DNA of 64,000 nucleotides from Leptospira soteropolitanensis (GTDB lineage Bacteria > Spirochaetota > Leptospiria > Leptospirales > Leptospiraceae): NCBI RefSeq assembly GCF_026151655.1, contig NZ_JAMQPN010000004.1:186001-250000 (forward strand). The letters are read 5' to 3'. Of the stretch, positions 9,852 through 24,036 are shown piece after piece. The position numbers and the translations under genes were made by a program. The notes below the pieces were generated by a model that worked only from the letters and a program-made list of their open reading frames with translations, was not told where the DNA came from and made no database searches. The stretch's first letter is position 1; the number at the start of each line of letters is the position of its first letter.

Positions 9852-9901
9852 CACTAAGGATTCCGTTATATCCTTATGACGAATCTATACTGATTTTACC
9901 T

Positions 9902-9917
9902 ACGAAATTTTTTTCGT
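9902..9917. promoter_or_regulatory. Inverted repeat upstream of the arsR-type gene, possible autoregulatory operator
   Basis: ACGAAA at 9902-9907 and TTTCGT at 9912-9917 form a perfect 6-bp inverted repeat separated by four T residues. It lies 50-65 bp upstream of the ArsR-type start codon. ArsR-family repressors bind imperfect AT-rich palindromes near their own promoters. The site could equally be chance in AT-rich DNA. Confidence 0.28.
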
Positions 9918-9962
9918 TTGAAAAAAAAATGACAAAACCAGAGCGGCTTGTAAAGGTTTGAT

Positions 9963-9985
9963 GCCCTCAGTCAAAATCTGAGGGC
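9963..9985 (-). terminator. Stable hairpin downstream of the SDR gene
   Basis: GCCCTCAG (9963-9970) pairs perfectly with CTGAGGGC (9978-9985) around a 7-base loop, starting 18 bp past the stop codon of the minus-strand SDR gene. There is no T run after the stem on either strand. It is therefore either a non-canonical terminator or an mRNA 3'-end stabiliser, which would separate the SDR gene from the ArsR-type gene. Confidence 0.45.
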
Positions 9986-10003
9986 TTAAGTCATTAATCG
10001 AAG

Positions 10004-10771
10004 TTAGATTCGAACACCGCCGGAAATTTCTAATACCACTCCTGTTACTAAATCATTTGAAATGATAAACTCTGCAGTGGACGCTATTTCATCTGGTTCA
10101 CCGAGTCTCCCTACGGGAATGATGGACTTCCATTTTTCTAAAGCCTCAGGGTTCATATCTTTTAGAACCATTTCAGTACCAATAAACCCTGGGGCAATGC
10201 CTGCGACTCGGATTCCGAACTTAGCAAGTTCTTTCGACCAAGTTACCGTCATTGCTGCAACGCCGGCTTTGGCAGCACTATAGTTTGTTTGTCCGGAGTT
10301 TCCATGCATTGCAATGGAGGCAATCGGAATGATCACTCCCTTCTTTTGTTCTACCATTTTTGCAGCCGCTTCCCTTGCCGTTAGGAATACGCCTGTAAGA
10401 TTCACATCAATGACCGATTGCCATTGATCGATTCCCATTTTTCCTTTTACCTTTCCTGTTTCTTTGTCTACTCGGATGAGTAGGCCATCACGCAAAATTC
10501 CTGCGTTGAGAATTGCTACATCTAGACTTCCTTGGAAAGCCGCTGCTTCCTCAATCAGTCGAATGCTGTCTTCTTCTTTGGCCACATTGGCGACGACGCC
10601 AGTGGTTTTAATCCCTTCTTTTTGGAAGAGGGATACAGTTTCGTCCAACTTCTCTTTTTGAATGTCTGAGAGAATGATATTGGCTCCGGCCTTACCCAAT
10701 CGGTAAGCCATTGCCTTTCCGAGTCCACCGGCAGATCCGGTTACGAGAATATTTGCACCTTTTAATTCCAT
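10004..10771 (-). CDS. Short-chain dehydrogenase/reductase, FabG-like
   Basis: A 255-residue classical SDR with the TGSAGGLG cofactor loop, NAG motif (AILNAGI), active-site Ser in [10 protein letters not shown] and YSAAK (Tyr-x3-Lys). It ends in [12 protein letters not shown], where FabG proteins usually have a V-x-GG ending. It is predicted to be a cytoplasmic NAD(P)H-dependent oxidoreductase acting on 3-oxoacyl or similar carbonyls. An extra segment [14 protein letters not shown] precedes the helix normally contacting substrate. It is isolated from fab genes, so a role in fatty-acid synthesis proper is uncertain. ATG at 10771. Confidence 0.85.
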   Translation of the reverse strand: MELKGANILVTGSAGGLGKAMAYRLGKAGANIILSDIQKEKLDETVSLFQKEGIKTTGVVANVAKEEDSIRLIEEAAAFQGSLDVAILNAGILRDGLLIRVDKETGKVKGKMGIDQWQSVIDVNLTGVFLTAREAAAKMVEQKKGVIIPIASIAMHGNSGQTNYSAAKAGVAAMTVTWSKELAKFGIRVAGIAPGFIGTEMVLKDMNPEALEKWKSIIPVGRLGEPDEIASTAEFIISNDLVTGVVLEISGGVRI

Positions 10772-10831
10772 GACCGCCAGTTTTGAAAATGGCGGAATGG
10801 TGGTCGATACAATTAAGGTTCCTTGTTTTAG

Positions 10832-11524
10832 TTAGATTTCGGCTAGTTCTGCACTACGAAAAGACACATAATTGTCGTTAAACGGAATTTCGACTCGTGC
10901 TACTGTCCTGTCGGGGTGAGTAATGATTCTAAAAAGATTGGGATCAACCCCTTCGTTTTTGAGTAAGATCATGATAAGGGCAATACCCAGTCCTGCACCT
11001 TCCGTATTGTCCATATTGTCCATATAGAACTCAGCAATGTCATTGTAGTTCATGGACTTTTTCATTTTTTCCCGCATCCTTGCTTCTTCGGTTTTGATCA
11101 CGGGTGTGTTGTTTGTCACCTCCACGAGAAGTCCGTCAAGGCAGTAGTGGAATTTAATTTGGACATATACGCCACGGGCGAGGCATCGTTTCCCGTATTC
11201 ATCGGCCATCTTTTCTGAAAACTTTTTGGAATACTCTTTGATTCCTTGAAGGTAATCATTTTCGTCAGTGATGTCTAGGCCTTCGTCTTCAAAAAACACA
11301 CGTTTTTGATTGGCTTTGATTCCGTTGATGGTAAGTTCTTTGGAGATTGTATAAAGCATCTCCACAAAATGACTTTGGTTGACCTCGGAAAGAATATTGG
11401 TGATGAGTCCGAGAACATACTGTTCTAGTTGGCGATTCATCCTAGAGGATCGTACGACAATTTTGGATTTTGCCTTTACTAAATCGGGGATTTGTGTTTC
11501 TAATTCTACAAAAGGTTTCGCCAC
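10832..11524 (-). CDS. Stand-alone HATPase_c (GHKL) domain protein
   Basis: A 230-residue protein with no sensor, membrane or phospho-acceptor domain. It has an N-box-like segment (SKELTINGIKANQKR, about residues 63-77). Near residue 170 it has a glycine-rich ATP lid, NTEGAGLGIAL. This is the fold of histidine-kinase catalytic domains and of anti-sigma factor kinases such as RsbW/SpoIIAB. The receiver-PP2C phosphatase in this window is 43 kb away, so no pairing can be claimed. It is separated by 60 bp from the SDR gene downstream and transcribed away from the ribosomal block. Confidence 0.7.
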   Translation of the reverse strand: MAKPFVELETQIPDLVKAKSKIVVRSSRMNRQLEQYVLGLITNILSEVNQSHFVEMLYTISKELTINGIKANQKRVFFEDEGLDITDENDYLQGIKEYSKKFSEKMADEYGKRCLARGVYVQIKFHYCLDGLLVEVTNNTPVIKTEEARMREKMKKSMNYNDIAEFYMDNMDNTEGAGLGIALIMILLKNEGVDPNLFRIITHPDRTVARVEIPFNDNYVSFRSAELAEI

Positions 11525-11660
11525 GAATCATTCCTTAAAGTGGGGGACTATTCCCACATGGTTCTATTATCGAACCGGGAAATCCACAACTAAAATCTCA
11601 AGGGAAATTCACTGTTTTTCCTGTTTTTTTACCATTTCCAGGAAATAAACTCATTTTCCA

Positions 11661-11690
11661 TTGACCAAAGAGCCTCATTTAAAATAGTGT
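11661..11690 (+). promoter_or_regulatory. Candidate promoter of the tRNA-ribosomal protein block
   Basis: TTGACC (11661-11666) and TAGTGT (11685-11690) are separated by 18 bp. The -35 hexamer is good and the -10 is weak. A GC-rich stretch follows where the discriminator would be. The same TTGACC hexamer precedes the tRNA-Lys gene. The site lies in the 214-bp gap between the divergent HATPase gene and tRNA-Thr, the only place a promoter for the 30-kb block could sit upstream of its first gene. Confidence 0.4.
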
Positions 11691-11736
11691 AAAAAACCTA
11701 GCCTCGCTTGGAAACCCGCGCTTGGGTGGGAAACGT

Positions 11737-11810
<74 letters not shown>

Positions 11811-11815
11811 TGTTT

Positions 11816-11886
<71 letters not shown>

Positions 11887-11930
11887 CCAGACTGCAGAAT
11901 TTATAGAATTAGAGAACAGGACAAGGATCA

Positions 11931-12119
11931 ATGAAAGCTACTAGTTTCATTCAGGAATGTAAAGCAGAACTTGAAAAAGTACATTGGCCTACGCGCCAAG
12001 AAATCGTAAGTTCTACCGTCGTAGTCCTAGTTACAGTATTTATCTTTTCCCTATTTTTATCAGCTTCGGATTTTGTTTTCCTGAAACTGCTAAAGTGGTT
12101 CTGGGCATTAGGAACATAG
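11931..12119 (+). CDS. secE: Preprotein translocase subunit SecE
   Basis: A 62-residue single-helix SecE. It has an amphipathic N terminus with the conserved [12 protein letters not shown] motif (about residues 13-24), then one transmembrane helix (about residues 28-55). It clamps SecY (gene at 36415) in the inner-membrane translocon. Its position between tRNA-Trp and nusG is the usual bacterial order. This is the short form, lacking the two extra helices of E. coli SecE. Confidence 0.95.
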   Translation: MKATSFIQECKAELEKVHWPTRQEIVSSTVVVLVTVFIFSLFLSASDFVFLKLLKWFWALGT

Positions 12120-12128
12120 GTAAGAGTA

Positions 12129-12683
12129 GTGGGCGAATCTTTAGATAAAAAATGGTATGTGCTTCAGACTTATTCTGGTCATGAGAATAAGGTGAAAACT
12201 AACATTGAAAAGATGGTCCAACAACAAAAGCTGGAAGACCAGATTTTTGCGGTAAAAATTCCTTCGATGGAAGTTGCCGAAATGAAAAACGGCAAAAAGA
12301 AGGTCACAAAGAAAAAACTCATGCCGGGTTATGTTCTTGTTGAGATGAATATGACCGATGACCTTCGGTTTAAAATCCAGAACCTACCTTCTGTGTCTAC
12401 ATTTGTAGGCGGAAAAGGAAAAGGGCCGGAGCCACTTTCACTGGATGAGATCAAAAATCTCTTCAGCGACGTGGGAAGTGTGGAATCGGAAGAAGTTTCT
12501 AGACCACGTTTCCTCTTCAAAGTGGGCGAAACATTGAAAATTATAGATGGTCCGTTTGCAAATTTCGCAGGAGTTGTGGATGAGATTTTTCCTGATAAGG
12601 GAAGGCTCCGCGTTCGTGTAGAAATTTTTGGAAGATCCACTCCTGTGGAGTTGGATTACCTCCAAGTAAAATCGGAACAATAG
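12129..12683 (+). CDS. nusG: Transcription termination/antitermination factor NusG
   Basis: 184 residues: an NGN domain (KWYVLQTYSGHENKV near the N terminus, MPGYVLVEM about residue 64) and a C-terminal KOW domain (IDGPFANFAGVV). It binds the RNA polymerase clamp and links it to Rho or ribosomal S10. The start is GTG at 12129, 9 bp after secE, with a short AAGAG upstream. It is co-transcribed with secE and the L11-L1 genes. Confidence 0.96.
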   Translation: MGESLDKKWYVLQTYSGHENKVKTNIEKMVQQQKLEDQIFAVKIPSMEVAEMKNGKKKVTKKKLMPGYVLVEMNMTDDLRFKIQNLPSVSTFVGGKGKGPEPLSLDEIKNLFSDVGSVESEEVSRPRFLFKVGETLKIIDGPFANFAGVVDEIFPDKGRLRVRVEIFGRSTPVELDYLQVKSEQ

Positions 12684-12722
12684 AACTGATAGATTGACTT
12701 TTAGTAAGGAACTTTAAACGAG

Positions 12723-13148
12723 ATGGCTGCAAAGAAAGTAGTAAAACAAATTAAACTCCAAGTGGAAGCAGGGAAAGCAAACCCTGCTCCTCCAGTAGGT
12801 CCCGCTCTTGGTCAAGCCGGACTCAATATCATGGAATTTTGTAAACAGTTCAATGAAAGATCAAAAAACCAAATGGGACTCAAACTTCCAGTGGTGATCA
12901 CTGTTTATTCCGATAGAAGTTTTACATTCGTAACTAAATCTCCTCCAGCAGCACTTCTAGTTATGAAGGCGCTAGGACTTCAAGGTGGATCTGCTACTCC
13001 ACACACTGTAAAAGTGGGAACAATCAAACGAGCTCAACTAGAAGAAATTGCAAAAACTAAGATGGAAGACCTAAACGCGAACGATATGGAGGCAGCAGTG
13101 AACATCATTGCTGGAACCTGCCGTTCGATGGGTGTAAACGTCGAGTAA
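12723..13148 (+). CDS. rplK: Ribosomal protein L11
   Basis: 141 residues with the N-terminal [19 protein letters not shown] segment that forms the GTPase-centre and thiostrepton site on 23S rRNA, and the C-terminal rRNA-binding domain. Length is standard. It starts the L11-L1-L10-L7/L12 group. Confidence 0.97.
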   Translation: MAAKKVVKQIKLQVEAGKANPAPPVGPALGQAGLNIMEFCKQFNERSKNQMGLKLPVVITVYSDRSFTFVTKSPPAALLVMKALGLQGGSATPHTVKVGTIKRAQLEEIAKTKMEDLNANDMEAAVNIIAGTCRSMGVNVE

Positions 13149-13173
13149 TCATTAAGAAACGGGAACCGAAGTC

Positions 13174-13866
13174 ATGAAACGCGGCAAAAAATATATCCAA
13201 CTCAAAGAGAAAGTCGATCGCACAAAGGCTTATACCCTTGGTGAAGCAGTCGGTTTGGCAAAAGCTACTAGTTTTTCCAAATTTGATGGAACCTTAGAGA
13301 TTTCGACTAAAATCAATTATAAATCTCTCCAAAACGTAAGAGGGACTATCTCTCTTCCCCACGGAACTGGAAAAACAATCAAAGTTTTGGTTTTCTGTAA
13401 AGGAGACAAACAAAACGAAGCAAAGGAAGCTGGAGCTGACTTTGTAGGTGATATGGACTTAATCGAAAAAGTTTCTGGTGGATGGACTGATTTTGATGCT
13501 TGTGTGGCTACTCCTGATATGATGAAGGAAGTAGGTAAACTTGGTCCAGTTCTTGGTCGTAAGGGTCTTATGCCAAAACCAAAAGCAGGAACCGTTACTA
13601 CTGACGTAGCAAAAGCAGTCAAAGAACTCAAAGCAGGTCGAATTGAATACCGTCCTGACAAAGGGGGAGTGGTTCACTTAGGAGTGGGAAAATGTTCCTT
13701 CTCTGATGACAAACTTTCCGACAACATCAATGCTGTTGTTGCAGCCCTTATGAAAGACAAACCTTCGGATGCGAAGGGTGATTACCTCAAGTCTTTCTCT
13801 GTTGCTGCCACTATGGGAATCGGCGTAAAGGTCGATGTAAAAGAACTAGTAAACGCGAACATATAA
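13174..13866 (+). CDS. rplA: Ribosomal protein L1
   Basis: 230 residues, with the two-domain L1 signature: GTISLPHGTGKT, DACVATPDMM and LGRKGLMPKPKAGTV. It forms the mobile L1 stalk and, in many bacteria, represses its own operon. No obvious L1-like binding mimic is visible in the 25-bp gap after rplK. Confidence 0.97.
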   Translation: MKRGKKYIQLKEKVDRTKAYTLGEAVGLAKATSFSKFDGTLEISTKINYKSLQNVRGTISLPHGTGKTIKVLVFCKGDKQNEAKEAGADFVGDMDLIEKVSGGWTDFDACVATPDMMKEVGKLGPVLGRKGLMPKPKAGTVTTDVAKAVKELKAGRIEYRPDKGGVVHLGVGKCSFSDDKLSDNINAVVAALMKDKPSDAKGDYLKSFSVAATMGIGVKVDVKELVNANI

Positions 13867-13878
13867 CGAGTAAGAACA

Positions 13879-14412
13879 ATGGCAAATCCATCTAAAATTG
13901 AAGCAGTAGCAGAACTTAAAAGTCGTTTAGAAAAACGACCAAACTTTATTTTAGCATCTTACAGCGGTTTAACTGTTGAAGATATGTCCAACCTTCGTGC
14001 GAAACTTCGCAAAGAAGGATCGGAGATGAAGGTAATCAAAAACAACCTTTTCCTCCGTGCTTTAAAAGAGTCTTCTGAACATAAAAACAACTCCATTGAC
14101 TTTGGGGATGTTTACAAAGGACCTCTTGCAGCGATTTTCTCTCTGGATGCACTTCCAGCAGTAGCAAAAGTTTGTAAGGACTTTGCAAAAGATAAGAAGG
14201 AACTTGAAATTAGAACCGGCTATATGGACGGGGAAGTTTTGGGTAAATCTGGAGTAGAGGCGATTGCTGGACTTCCGTCCAAACAAGAACTTCTTGCGCA
14301 AATTGCTCGTGGGGTCAATGCTCCTGCAACGCAAATTGCTTCTGGAATCAATCAAATCATGGCATCATTGGCTCGCGCCATCAATGCTGTAGCCGAGAAA
14401 AACGGCAAATAG
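13879..14412 (+). CDS. rplJ: Ribosomal protein L10
   Basis: 177 residues. The N-terminal rRNA-binding domain ([30 protein letters not shown]) is followed by a C-terminal helix that carries the L7/L12 dimers. It begins only 12 bp after rplA, so there is no room here for the long L10 autoregulatory leader known from E. coli. Confidence 0.96.
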   Translation: MANPSKIEAVAELKSRLEKRPNFILASYSGLTVEDMSNLRAKLRKEGSEMKVIKNNLFLRALKESSEHKNNSIDFGDVYKGPLAAIFSLDALPAVAKVCKDFAKDKKELEIRTGYMDGEVLGKSGVEAIAGLPSKQELLAQIARGVNAPATQIASGINQIMASLARAINAVAEKNGK

Positions 14413-14448
14413 TAATCATAGTGATTAGTAGGATAAGGAGAATATAGG

Positions 14449-14832
14449 ATGTCTGTTGACGCGCTATTAGAACAAATTGGAAGTCTTACACTAGTTCAGG
14501 CAGCTGATCTAGTGAAAAAGATGGAGGACAAATTCGGGATTTCTGCTGCTGCACCGGTTGCGGTAGCGGCTGTTGCGGGTGCAGGTGGTGGCGCAGCTGC
14601 TGCTGAAGAGCCTGCAACTTTCAATGTAATCTTGAAAGCACACGGTGACAAAAAGATCGACGTTATTAAACTCGTTCGCGAAATCACTGGTCTTGGATTG
14701 GCAGATGCGAAAACGCTTGTTGAAGCTGGTGGAAAATCAGTGAAAGAAGGCGTTTCTAAAGACGAAGCTGCTGATATTAAGAAAAAACTCGAAGGTGTTG
14801 GGGCTCAAGTAGAAGTTGCTGCTGCCGGTTAA
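14449..14832 (+). CDS. rplL: Ribosomal protein L7/L12
   Basis: 127 residues: an N-terminal dimerisation domain, an Ala/Gly-rich hinge (about residues 38-55) and the C-terminal domain [18 protein letters not shown] that recruits translation GTPases. A good AGGAG precedes ATG 14449. It is followed by a terminator-like hairpin before rpoB, so the extra L7/L12 demand may be met by partial termination there. Confidence 0.97.
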   Translation: MSVDALLEQIGSLTLVQAADLVKKMEDKFGISAAAPVAVAAVAGAGGGAAAAEEPATFNVILKAHGDKKIDVIKLVREITGLGLADAKTLVEAGGKSVKEGVSKDEAADIKKKLEGVGAQVEVAAAG

Positions 14833-14869
14833 TCGGTTGCCAATTTTTAAACCCAGTCTTCAAAAACTT

Positions 14870-14909
14870 AGAGGCAGGGAGGCCGTAGGCGTCCCCACCT
14901 CTATTTTTT
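14870..14909 (+). terminator. rplL-rpoB intergenic terminator/attenuator
   Basis: AGAGG (14870-14874) pairs with CCTCT (14898-14902). Inside it, after a 2x2 internal loop, GGGA pairs with TCCC. The stem is followed by ATTTTTT (14903-14909). The form is that of a Rho-independent terminator with a slightly imperfect stem. The rplL-rpoB gap is the classical attenuation point that sets the excess of ribosomal protein over RNA polymerase in other bacteria. Confidence 0.7.
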
Positions 14910-14957
14910 CGTTTATCATACCATCTATTATTTTGATGTCTCTAGGGAGAGTATTCC

Positions 14958-17900
14958 ATGCATACCCGAATGCAAATTAGAAACCGGGTAAATTTCGGTA
15001 AAATTACCGACCTCAATTTACTTCCTAATCTTATCTACGTACAAAAAAAATCCTTTGATTGGTTTCTCCAGTCGGAAGTGAAAGATCCGACGAAACGTTT
15101 GAACCAAGGGTTGGAAGCTGTATTTCGTGAGTCCTTCCCAATTGAATCGCCAAACAACGATATGGTCATGGAATATGGCCATTATATCTTGGGAGAGCCA
15201 AAACGCGATCCCCAGGAATGTAAAGACACTGATTCTTCTTTTGCTGTTCCACTTAAGGCAGTCATTCGACTCATCATCAAAGACACCGGAGAGATCCGGG
15301 AACAAGTAGTCTACATGGGAGACATTCCTGTGATGACAGACCACGGAACTTTCATCATCAATGGTGCGGAAAGGGTAGTTGTAAGCCAGCTTCACAGATC
15401 ACCTGGTATTTTCTTTTCTTACGACCAAGTGCGAGATACTTTCTCTGCAAGAGTGATTCCTTACCGAGGTTCTTGGTTGGAATTCGAGATGGACAATAAG
15501 GGTATCCTTGTTGCCAAAATCGATCGTAAGAAAAAATTCCCTGCCACTTTACTAGTTAAAGCTATGGGTATGGGAACCAACGAAGAAGTATTACGGCTCT
15601 TCTACGGGTCATCTAAAATGAAGATTGCTGGTGCCAATCCAAAAGACCTAAAACGTCTGATTGGGCGCCGAACGATCGCTGATATCATTAATATGGAAAC
15701 CGGAGAGGTTATGCTCGATGCTGGTTCCAAAATCAATGAGGATAATATCTCCATCCTTCGTGAAATGAAGGTAAAAGATGTGGATGTCATTGAATTTCCG
15801 AAAGGAAAAGACAACCCAGTTCTTATTAATTGTTTAGAAAAAGACGGAGTCAACGATTACGAAGACGCTGTTAAAAAATTCCACACCATCATGAGACCGG
15901 GTGAACCTTCAACGATCGAAAACGCAGAAGCAGAACTAAAACGTCTTTTTTTCTCTCCCAAAACTTTTGATTTAGGCATTGTTGGTCGTTACAAAATCAA
16001 CAGTAAGTTTGAATTCAATAATCCAAAAGAATTTGCAAAAGCGGAAGATCGAGTTTTAAGAAAACAAGACATCATCGAAACGGTTCGTTACCTTGTCATG
16101 CTTATGTCAGAAGCGGAAAACTACTATCCGGATGATATTGACCACTTAGGAAACAGAAGGATTCGTTCGGTTGGAGAGCTCATTGCCAACCAATTGAAAC
16201 TGGGCTTCTCTCGAGTGGAACGTGTCATCAAAGAAAGAATGACGGTGCAGGAGCCAGAACAACAAACTCCGCAGCTTCTTATTTCCATTAAACCAATCAC
16301 CGCTGTGATCAACGAATTTTTTGGTTCATCGCAACTTTCGCAGTTTATGGACCAAACAAACCCACTTGCTGAACTTACCCACAAACGTAGGTTAAACGCT
16401 CTAGGGCCTGGTGGATTATCTCGTGACCGAGCTGGTTTCGAAGTTCGTGACGTTCATTATTCTCACTATGGTCGTATGTGTCCTATTGAAACACCGGAAG
16501 GTCCAAACATTGGTCTCATTCTTTCCATGTCTAGTTTTGCACGAGTCAACGATTACGGGTTTATTGAAACTCCATACCGTCTTGTGAAAAACGGAAAAGT
16601 TCAAAAACAAGTAGAGTATCTTACTGCGGACAAAGAAGAATACCACTATATGGCTCAGTCGAATTCGACTGTAGATGAAAAAGGAGAATTCACTTCTAAA
16701 CTTATCTCTACTCGCCATAGAGGGGATTTTCCTTTCCGTAGTCCATCTGAGATCCAATACATGGATCTTGCTCCCTTACAAGTAGTGTCTGTGTCAACGG
16801 CTCTCATTCCGTTCCTTGAACATGATGATGCGAACCGCGCCCTCATGGGTTCGAATATGCAACGCCAAGCAGTGCCTCTTCTTACAGAAGAAGCTCCGTT
16901 TGTAGGAACTGGTATGGAAGCTCGTGCTGCCTATGACGCGGGTGTTTGTATTGTTGCTAAAAAAGATGGAGTGGTTTCCAAAGTAGATGCAACGGGCGTT
17001 TGGATCAAAGAAGACCAGTCCAAAGAGATTGTTCACTACCCACTCATTAAATTTAAAAAAACCAACCAAGGCACTTGTTTTAACCAAAAACCAAACGTTT
17101 CCATGTTACATACCACAACTGGTGGGAAGGTGAGTAAGGTTTCTAAAGAACGTGTGGAGCTTACTTCTCCCAATGGAGAAAAAGAAATCCATGAACTATT
17201 CCACTCGGAAGAAGTTCAATATGTAGCGGTTGTGAAAGAAGGCCAAGACTTAGGAATTGGTGCTCCGGTTGCCGGACAAATCATCAAAGGTGAAAAATAC
17301 GGTGACTTTGGTCAAATCCTCCAAAAAGGAACTGTCCTTGCTAATGGTCCTTCCACTGACGCTGGTTACTTGGCGCTCGGTAGAAACGTACTGGTTGCAT
17401 TTATGCCTTGGGAAGGTTACAACTTTGAGGATGCGATTTTAATTTCCGAACGAATCATCAAAGACGATGTTTTCTCTTCTATCCACATTGAAGAATTCGA
17501 AATCCAAGCTCGGGAAACCAAACTAGGACAAGAACAAATCACTCGTGACATTCCTAACCTTTCGGACAAAGCGTTTCGTGATTTGGATGAGTCTGGTGTG
17601 ATTCGTGTGGGTGCGGAAGTGAAACCAGGTGATATCCTCGTTGGTATGGTGACTCCAAAAGGAGAAACCGACCTCACTCCTGAATACAAACTATTACACT
17701 CCATTTTTGGGGAGAAGGCAAAAGAAGTAAGAGATTCCTCTCTTCGTATGCCAAATGGTTTTGAAGGAACTGTCATCGATATCAAACGTTATTCCCGTGA
17801 AACAGGCGACGAACTCGCTGCTGGCGTGGAAGAAATGGTAAAAGTCTATGTCGCTCGTAAACGTAAACTCCTCGTGGGTGATAAGATGGCGGGTCGTCAC

Positions 17901-18644
17901 GGAAACAAAGGGGTCGTAGCACGTGTGATGGCACAAGAAGATATGCCATACATGGAAGATGGCACTCCTGTGGATATCGTACTCAACCCACTCGGGGTTC
18001 CATCTCGTATGAACCTCGGTCAGATTTTTGAAACACAGCTTGGGTTTGCTGCCAAAAAACTAGGAATCAATTTTGAAACGCCTGTGTTTGATGGAGCAAC
18101 CGAAGGGGATGTTCATGAATTCTGCAAAAAAGCAGGATTACCGGAAAACAGCAAATTTCAGTTATACGACGGAAGAACGGGAGAAAAATTCATCAACCAA
18201 GTCTTCTGTGGATACATTTACATGTTGAAACTGGCTCACTTGGTGGATGACAAAATCCACGCAAGATCTACTGGACCTTACTCACTCGTAACACAACAAC
18301 CACTCGGTGGTAAAGCACAGTTCGGGGGACAAAGGTTAGGGGAGATGGAAGTATGGGCTCTGGAAGCGTATGGTGCATCACACACCTTACAAGAGTTACT
18401 CACTATCAAGTCAGATGACATGCTTGGACGTGCAAGAATTTACGAAGCGATTGTGAAAGGAATCCACTCGATTAAACCGGGAATTCCAGAATCATTCAAC
18501 GTTCTTGTTCAGGAACTTAGAGGTCTTGCACTTGATATCATCATCAAAGACTCCGAAGGATTGGAAGTGGATATCTCTGATTACGAAGATGAATTCTCGA
18601 AAAACAAAAAGAAAATCAAATTCGAGACCATCGAAAACGTTTAG
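14958..18644 (+). CDS. rpoB: RNA polymerase beta subunit
   Basis: 1228 residues with all core regions, including [43 protein letters not shown] and the C-terminal [24 protein letters not shown] clamp segment. At the position matching E. coli Ser531 the residue is Asn480 (codon AAC at 16395-16397), a change associated with natural rifampicin resistance in spirochaetes. A GGGAGAG Shine-Dalgarno sequence precedes ATG 14958. It is 14 bp upstream of rpoC. Confidence 0.98.
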   Translation: MHTRMQIRNRVNFGKITDLNLLPNLIYVQKKSFDWFLQSEVKDPTKRLNQGLEAVFRESFPIESPNNDMVMEYGHYILGEPKRDPQECKDTDSSFAVPLKAVIRLIIKDTGEIREQVVYMGDIPVMTDHGTFIINGAERVVVSQLHRSPGIFFSYDQVRDTFSARVIPYRGSWLEFEMDNKGILVAKIDRKKKFPATLLVKAMGMGTNEEVLRLFYGSSKMKIAGANPKDLKRLIGRRTIADIINMETGEVMLDAGSKINEDNISILREMKVKDVDVIEFPKGKDNPVLINCLEKDGVNDYEDAVKKFHTIMRPGEPSTIENAEAELKRLFFSPKTFDLGIVGRYKINSKFEFNNPKEFAKAEDRVLRKQDIIETVRYLVMLMSEAENYYPDDIDHLGNRRIRSVGELIANQLKLGFSRVERVIKERMTVQEPEQQTPQLLISIKPITAVINEFFGSSQLSQFMDQTNPLAELTHKRRLNALGPGGLSRDRAGFEVRDVHYSHYGRMCPIETPEGPNIGLILSMSSFARVNDYGFIETPYRLVKNGKVQKQVEYLTADKEEYHYMAQSNSTVDEKGEFTSKLISTRHRGDFPFRSPSEIQYMDLAPLQVVSVSTALIPFLEHDDANRALMGSNMQRQAVPLLTEEAPFVGTGMEARAAYDAGVCIVAKKDGVVSKVDATGVWIKEDQSKEIVHYPLIKFKKTNQGTCFNQKPNVSMLHTTTGGKVSKVSKERVELTSPNGEKEIHELFHSEEVQYVAVVKEGQDLGIGAPVAGQIIKGEKYGDFGQILQKGTVLANGPSTDAGYLALGRNVLVAFMPWEGYNFEDAILISERIIKDDVFSSIHIEEFEIQARETKLGQEQITRDIPNLSDKAFRDLDESGVIRVGAEVKPGDILVGMVTPKGETDLTPEYKLLHSIFGEKAKEVRDSSLRMPNGFEGTVIDIKRYSRETGDELAAGVEEMVKVYVARKRKLLVGDKMAGRHGNKGVVARVMAQEDMPYMEDGTPVDIVLNPLGVPSRMNLGQIFETQLGFAAKKLGINFETPVFDGATEGDVHEFCKKAGLPENSKFQLYDGRTGEKFINQVFCGYIYMLKLAHLVDDKIHARSTGPYSLVTQQPLGGKAQFGGQRLGEMEVWALEAYGASHTLQELLTIKSDDMLGRARIYEAIVKGIHSIKPGIPESFNVLVQELRGLALDIIIKDSEGLEVDISDYEDEFSKNKKKIKFETIENV

Positions 18645-18658
18645 GGAAGGGAAAAAGT

Positions 18659-22960
<4,302 letters not shown>

Positions 22961-22968
22961 ACCCAAAC

Positions 22969-23007
22969 TTTGTCCTTAGAGACTTTTCGTGAGTTTCTGG
23001 GGACAAA
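22969..23007 (+). promoter_or_regulatory. 15-bp perfect hairpin in the rpoC-rpsL gap
   Basis: The arm TTTGTCCTTAGAGAC (22969-22983) pairs over its whole length with GTTTCTGGGGACAAA (22993-23007), allowing three G-U pairs, around a 9-base loop. No T run follows directly. It may be an RNase processing site separating rpoC and rpsL mRNAs, or the first half of a two-hairpin attenuator with the stem at 23011-23059. Confidence 0.6.
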
Positions 23008-23010
23008 ATC

Positions 23011-23071
23011 ATGTTTTCGTTTACAAAATGTCCCTATCTGGAATTTTGGACGAAAACGTCATTATTTTTTT
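23011..23071 (+). terminator. Second hairpin in the rpoC-rpsL gap, with T run (attenuator)
   Basis: The outer stem ATGTTTTCGT (23011-23020) pairs with ACGAAAACGT (23050-23059). The inner stem CAAAAT-G-TCC pairs with GGA-ATTTTG around a 6-base loop. Seven T residues follow at 23065-23071, only 30 bp before the rpsL start codon. This looks like an intrinsic terminator that must be partly read through, since no other promoter is evident for rpsL. Confidence 0.6.
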
Positions 23072-23100
23072 AAAGACAGAGAAGTAGAAGAAGGAATCGA

Positions 23101-23475
23101 ATGCCTACAATTAACCAGCTCATCCGCAGTGGAAGAGAAGATCAAAAGAAAAGAACTAAATCTCCTGCCCTAAAAGCATGCCCACAAAGACGTGGAGTTT
23201 GCACAAGGGTAATGACCTTTACTCCTAAAAAACCGAACTCAGCTCTTCGTAAAGTAGCAAGGGTTCGCCTCACAACTGGAATTGAAGTGACTGCTTACAT
23301 TCCTGGTGAAGGTCACAACCTCCAAGAACACAACGTGGTTCTTATCCGTGGTGGAAGGGTAAAAGACTTACCAGGGGTTCGTTATCATATCATTCGTGGA
23401 ACACTGGATACACTCGGTGTGGACAAACGTCGCAAAGGACGTTCAAAATACGGCGCTAAGCGTCCTAAAGCGTAA
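23101..23475 (+). CDS. rpsL: Ribosomal protein S12
   Basis: 124 residues. The decoding-site loops [11 protein letters not shown] (with Lys43) and [13 protein letters not shown] are both of streptomycin-sensitive type. AAGGA precedes ATG 23101. It opens the str-operon part of the block, downstream of the two rpoC-rpsL hairpins. Confidence 0.97.
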   Translation: MPTINQLIRSGREDQKKRTKSPALKACPQRRGVCTRVMTFTPKKPNSALRKVARVRLTTGIEVTAYIPGEGHNLQEHNVVLIRGGRVKDLPGVRYHIIRGTLDTLGVDKRRKGRSKYGAKRPKA

Positions 23476-23489
23476 TCGGAGAAAGGTAT

Positions 23490-23963
23490 ATGTCTAGAAG
23501 AAGAGGAAAAGTTGAACCACGCCACATCGAAGGCGATCCTAAATACAATGACAAAGTGATTTCTAAATTTATCAACTGCCTTATGGTAGATGGTAAAAAG
23601 AGTGTTGCTGAAGCCGTTTTCTATGATGCGTTAGAAGTCATTGCTAAAAAAACAGGACAAGATCCGTTTGCAGTTTTCCAAGAAGCTTTAGAAAACGCAA
23701 AACCACAAGTAGAAGTAAAATCTCGCCGTGTGGGTGGGGTAACTTACCAAGTTCCTATTGAGGTTCGTCCAGAAAGACGACTTGCTCTTGGGATCCGATG
23801 GCTTATTAAATATAGCCGTGGTAGAAACGAAAAATCTATGAAGAACAAATTGGCTGCAGAGTTTATGGAAGCCCAAAAAGGCACCGGATCTGCGATCAAG
23901 AAAAAAGAAGACATCAGAAAGATGGCAGACGCCAACAAGGCTTTCTCCCACTACCGCTGGTAG
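23490..23963 (+). CDS. rpsG: Ribosomal protein S7
   Basis: 157 residues, standard length, with the N-terminal RRRGKVEPR and the VEVRPERRLALGIRWL segment. It nucleates assembly of the 30S head. A GGAGAAAGG Shine-Dalgarno sequence lies 14 bp downstream of rpsL. A strong terminator follows immediately. Confidence 0.97.
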   Translation: MSRRRGKVEPRHIEGDPKYNDKVISKFINCLMVDGKKSVAEAVFYDALEVIAKKTGQDPFAVFQEALENAKPQVEVKSRRVGGVTYQVPIEVRPERRLALGIRWLIKYSRGRNEKSMKNKLAAEFMEAQKGTGSAIKKKEDIRKMADANKAFSHYRW

Positions 23964-23991
23964 TCTCTTTCATTCGATTCCAAACATTAAT

Positions 23992-24017
23992 AAGCCAGGT
24001 GAAAACCTGGCTTTTTT
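23992..24017 (+). terminator. Rho-independent terminator after rpsG
   Basis: AAGCCAGGT (23992-24000), GAAA tetraloop, ACCTGGCTT (24005-24013), then TTTT. It is a 9-bp perfect stem with a GNRA loop and T tract, the best-formed terminator in the interior of the block. It lies only 19 bp before the EF-G-like start codon. Confidence 0.88.
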
Positions 24018-24036
24018 ATTTTAGCCAAACAAATTT

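Noticed and set aside
11661..11685. Alternative -10 TAAAAT 13 bp after TTGACC
   Set aside because: Spacing is too short for a sigma-70 promoter; the 18-bp spaced TAGTGT was kept at low confidence.
13149..13878. L1 or L10 translational repressor leaders
   Set aside because: The gaps before rplA (25 bp) and rplJ (12 bp) are too short to hold the structured leaders known elsewhere.
22970..23173. 67-codon plus-strand ORF between rpoC and rpsL
   Set aside because: It overlaps rpsL in another frame, contains both hairpins and the T run, and has no protein-like composition.
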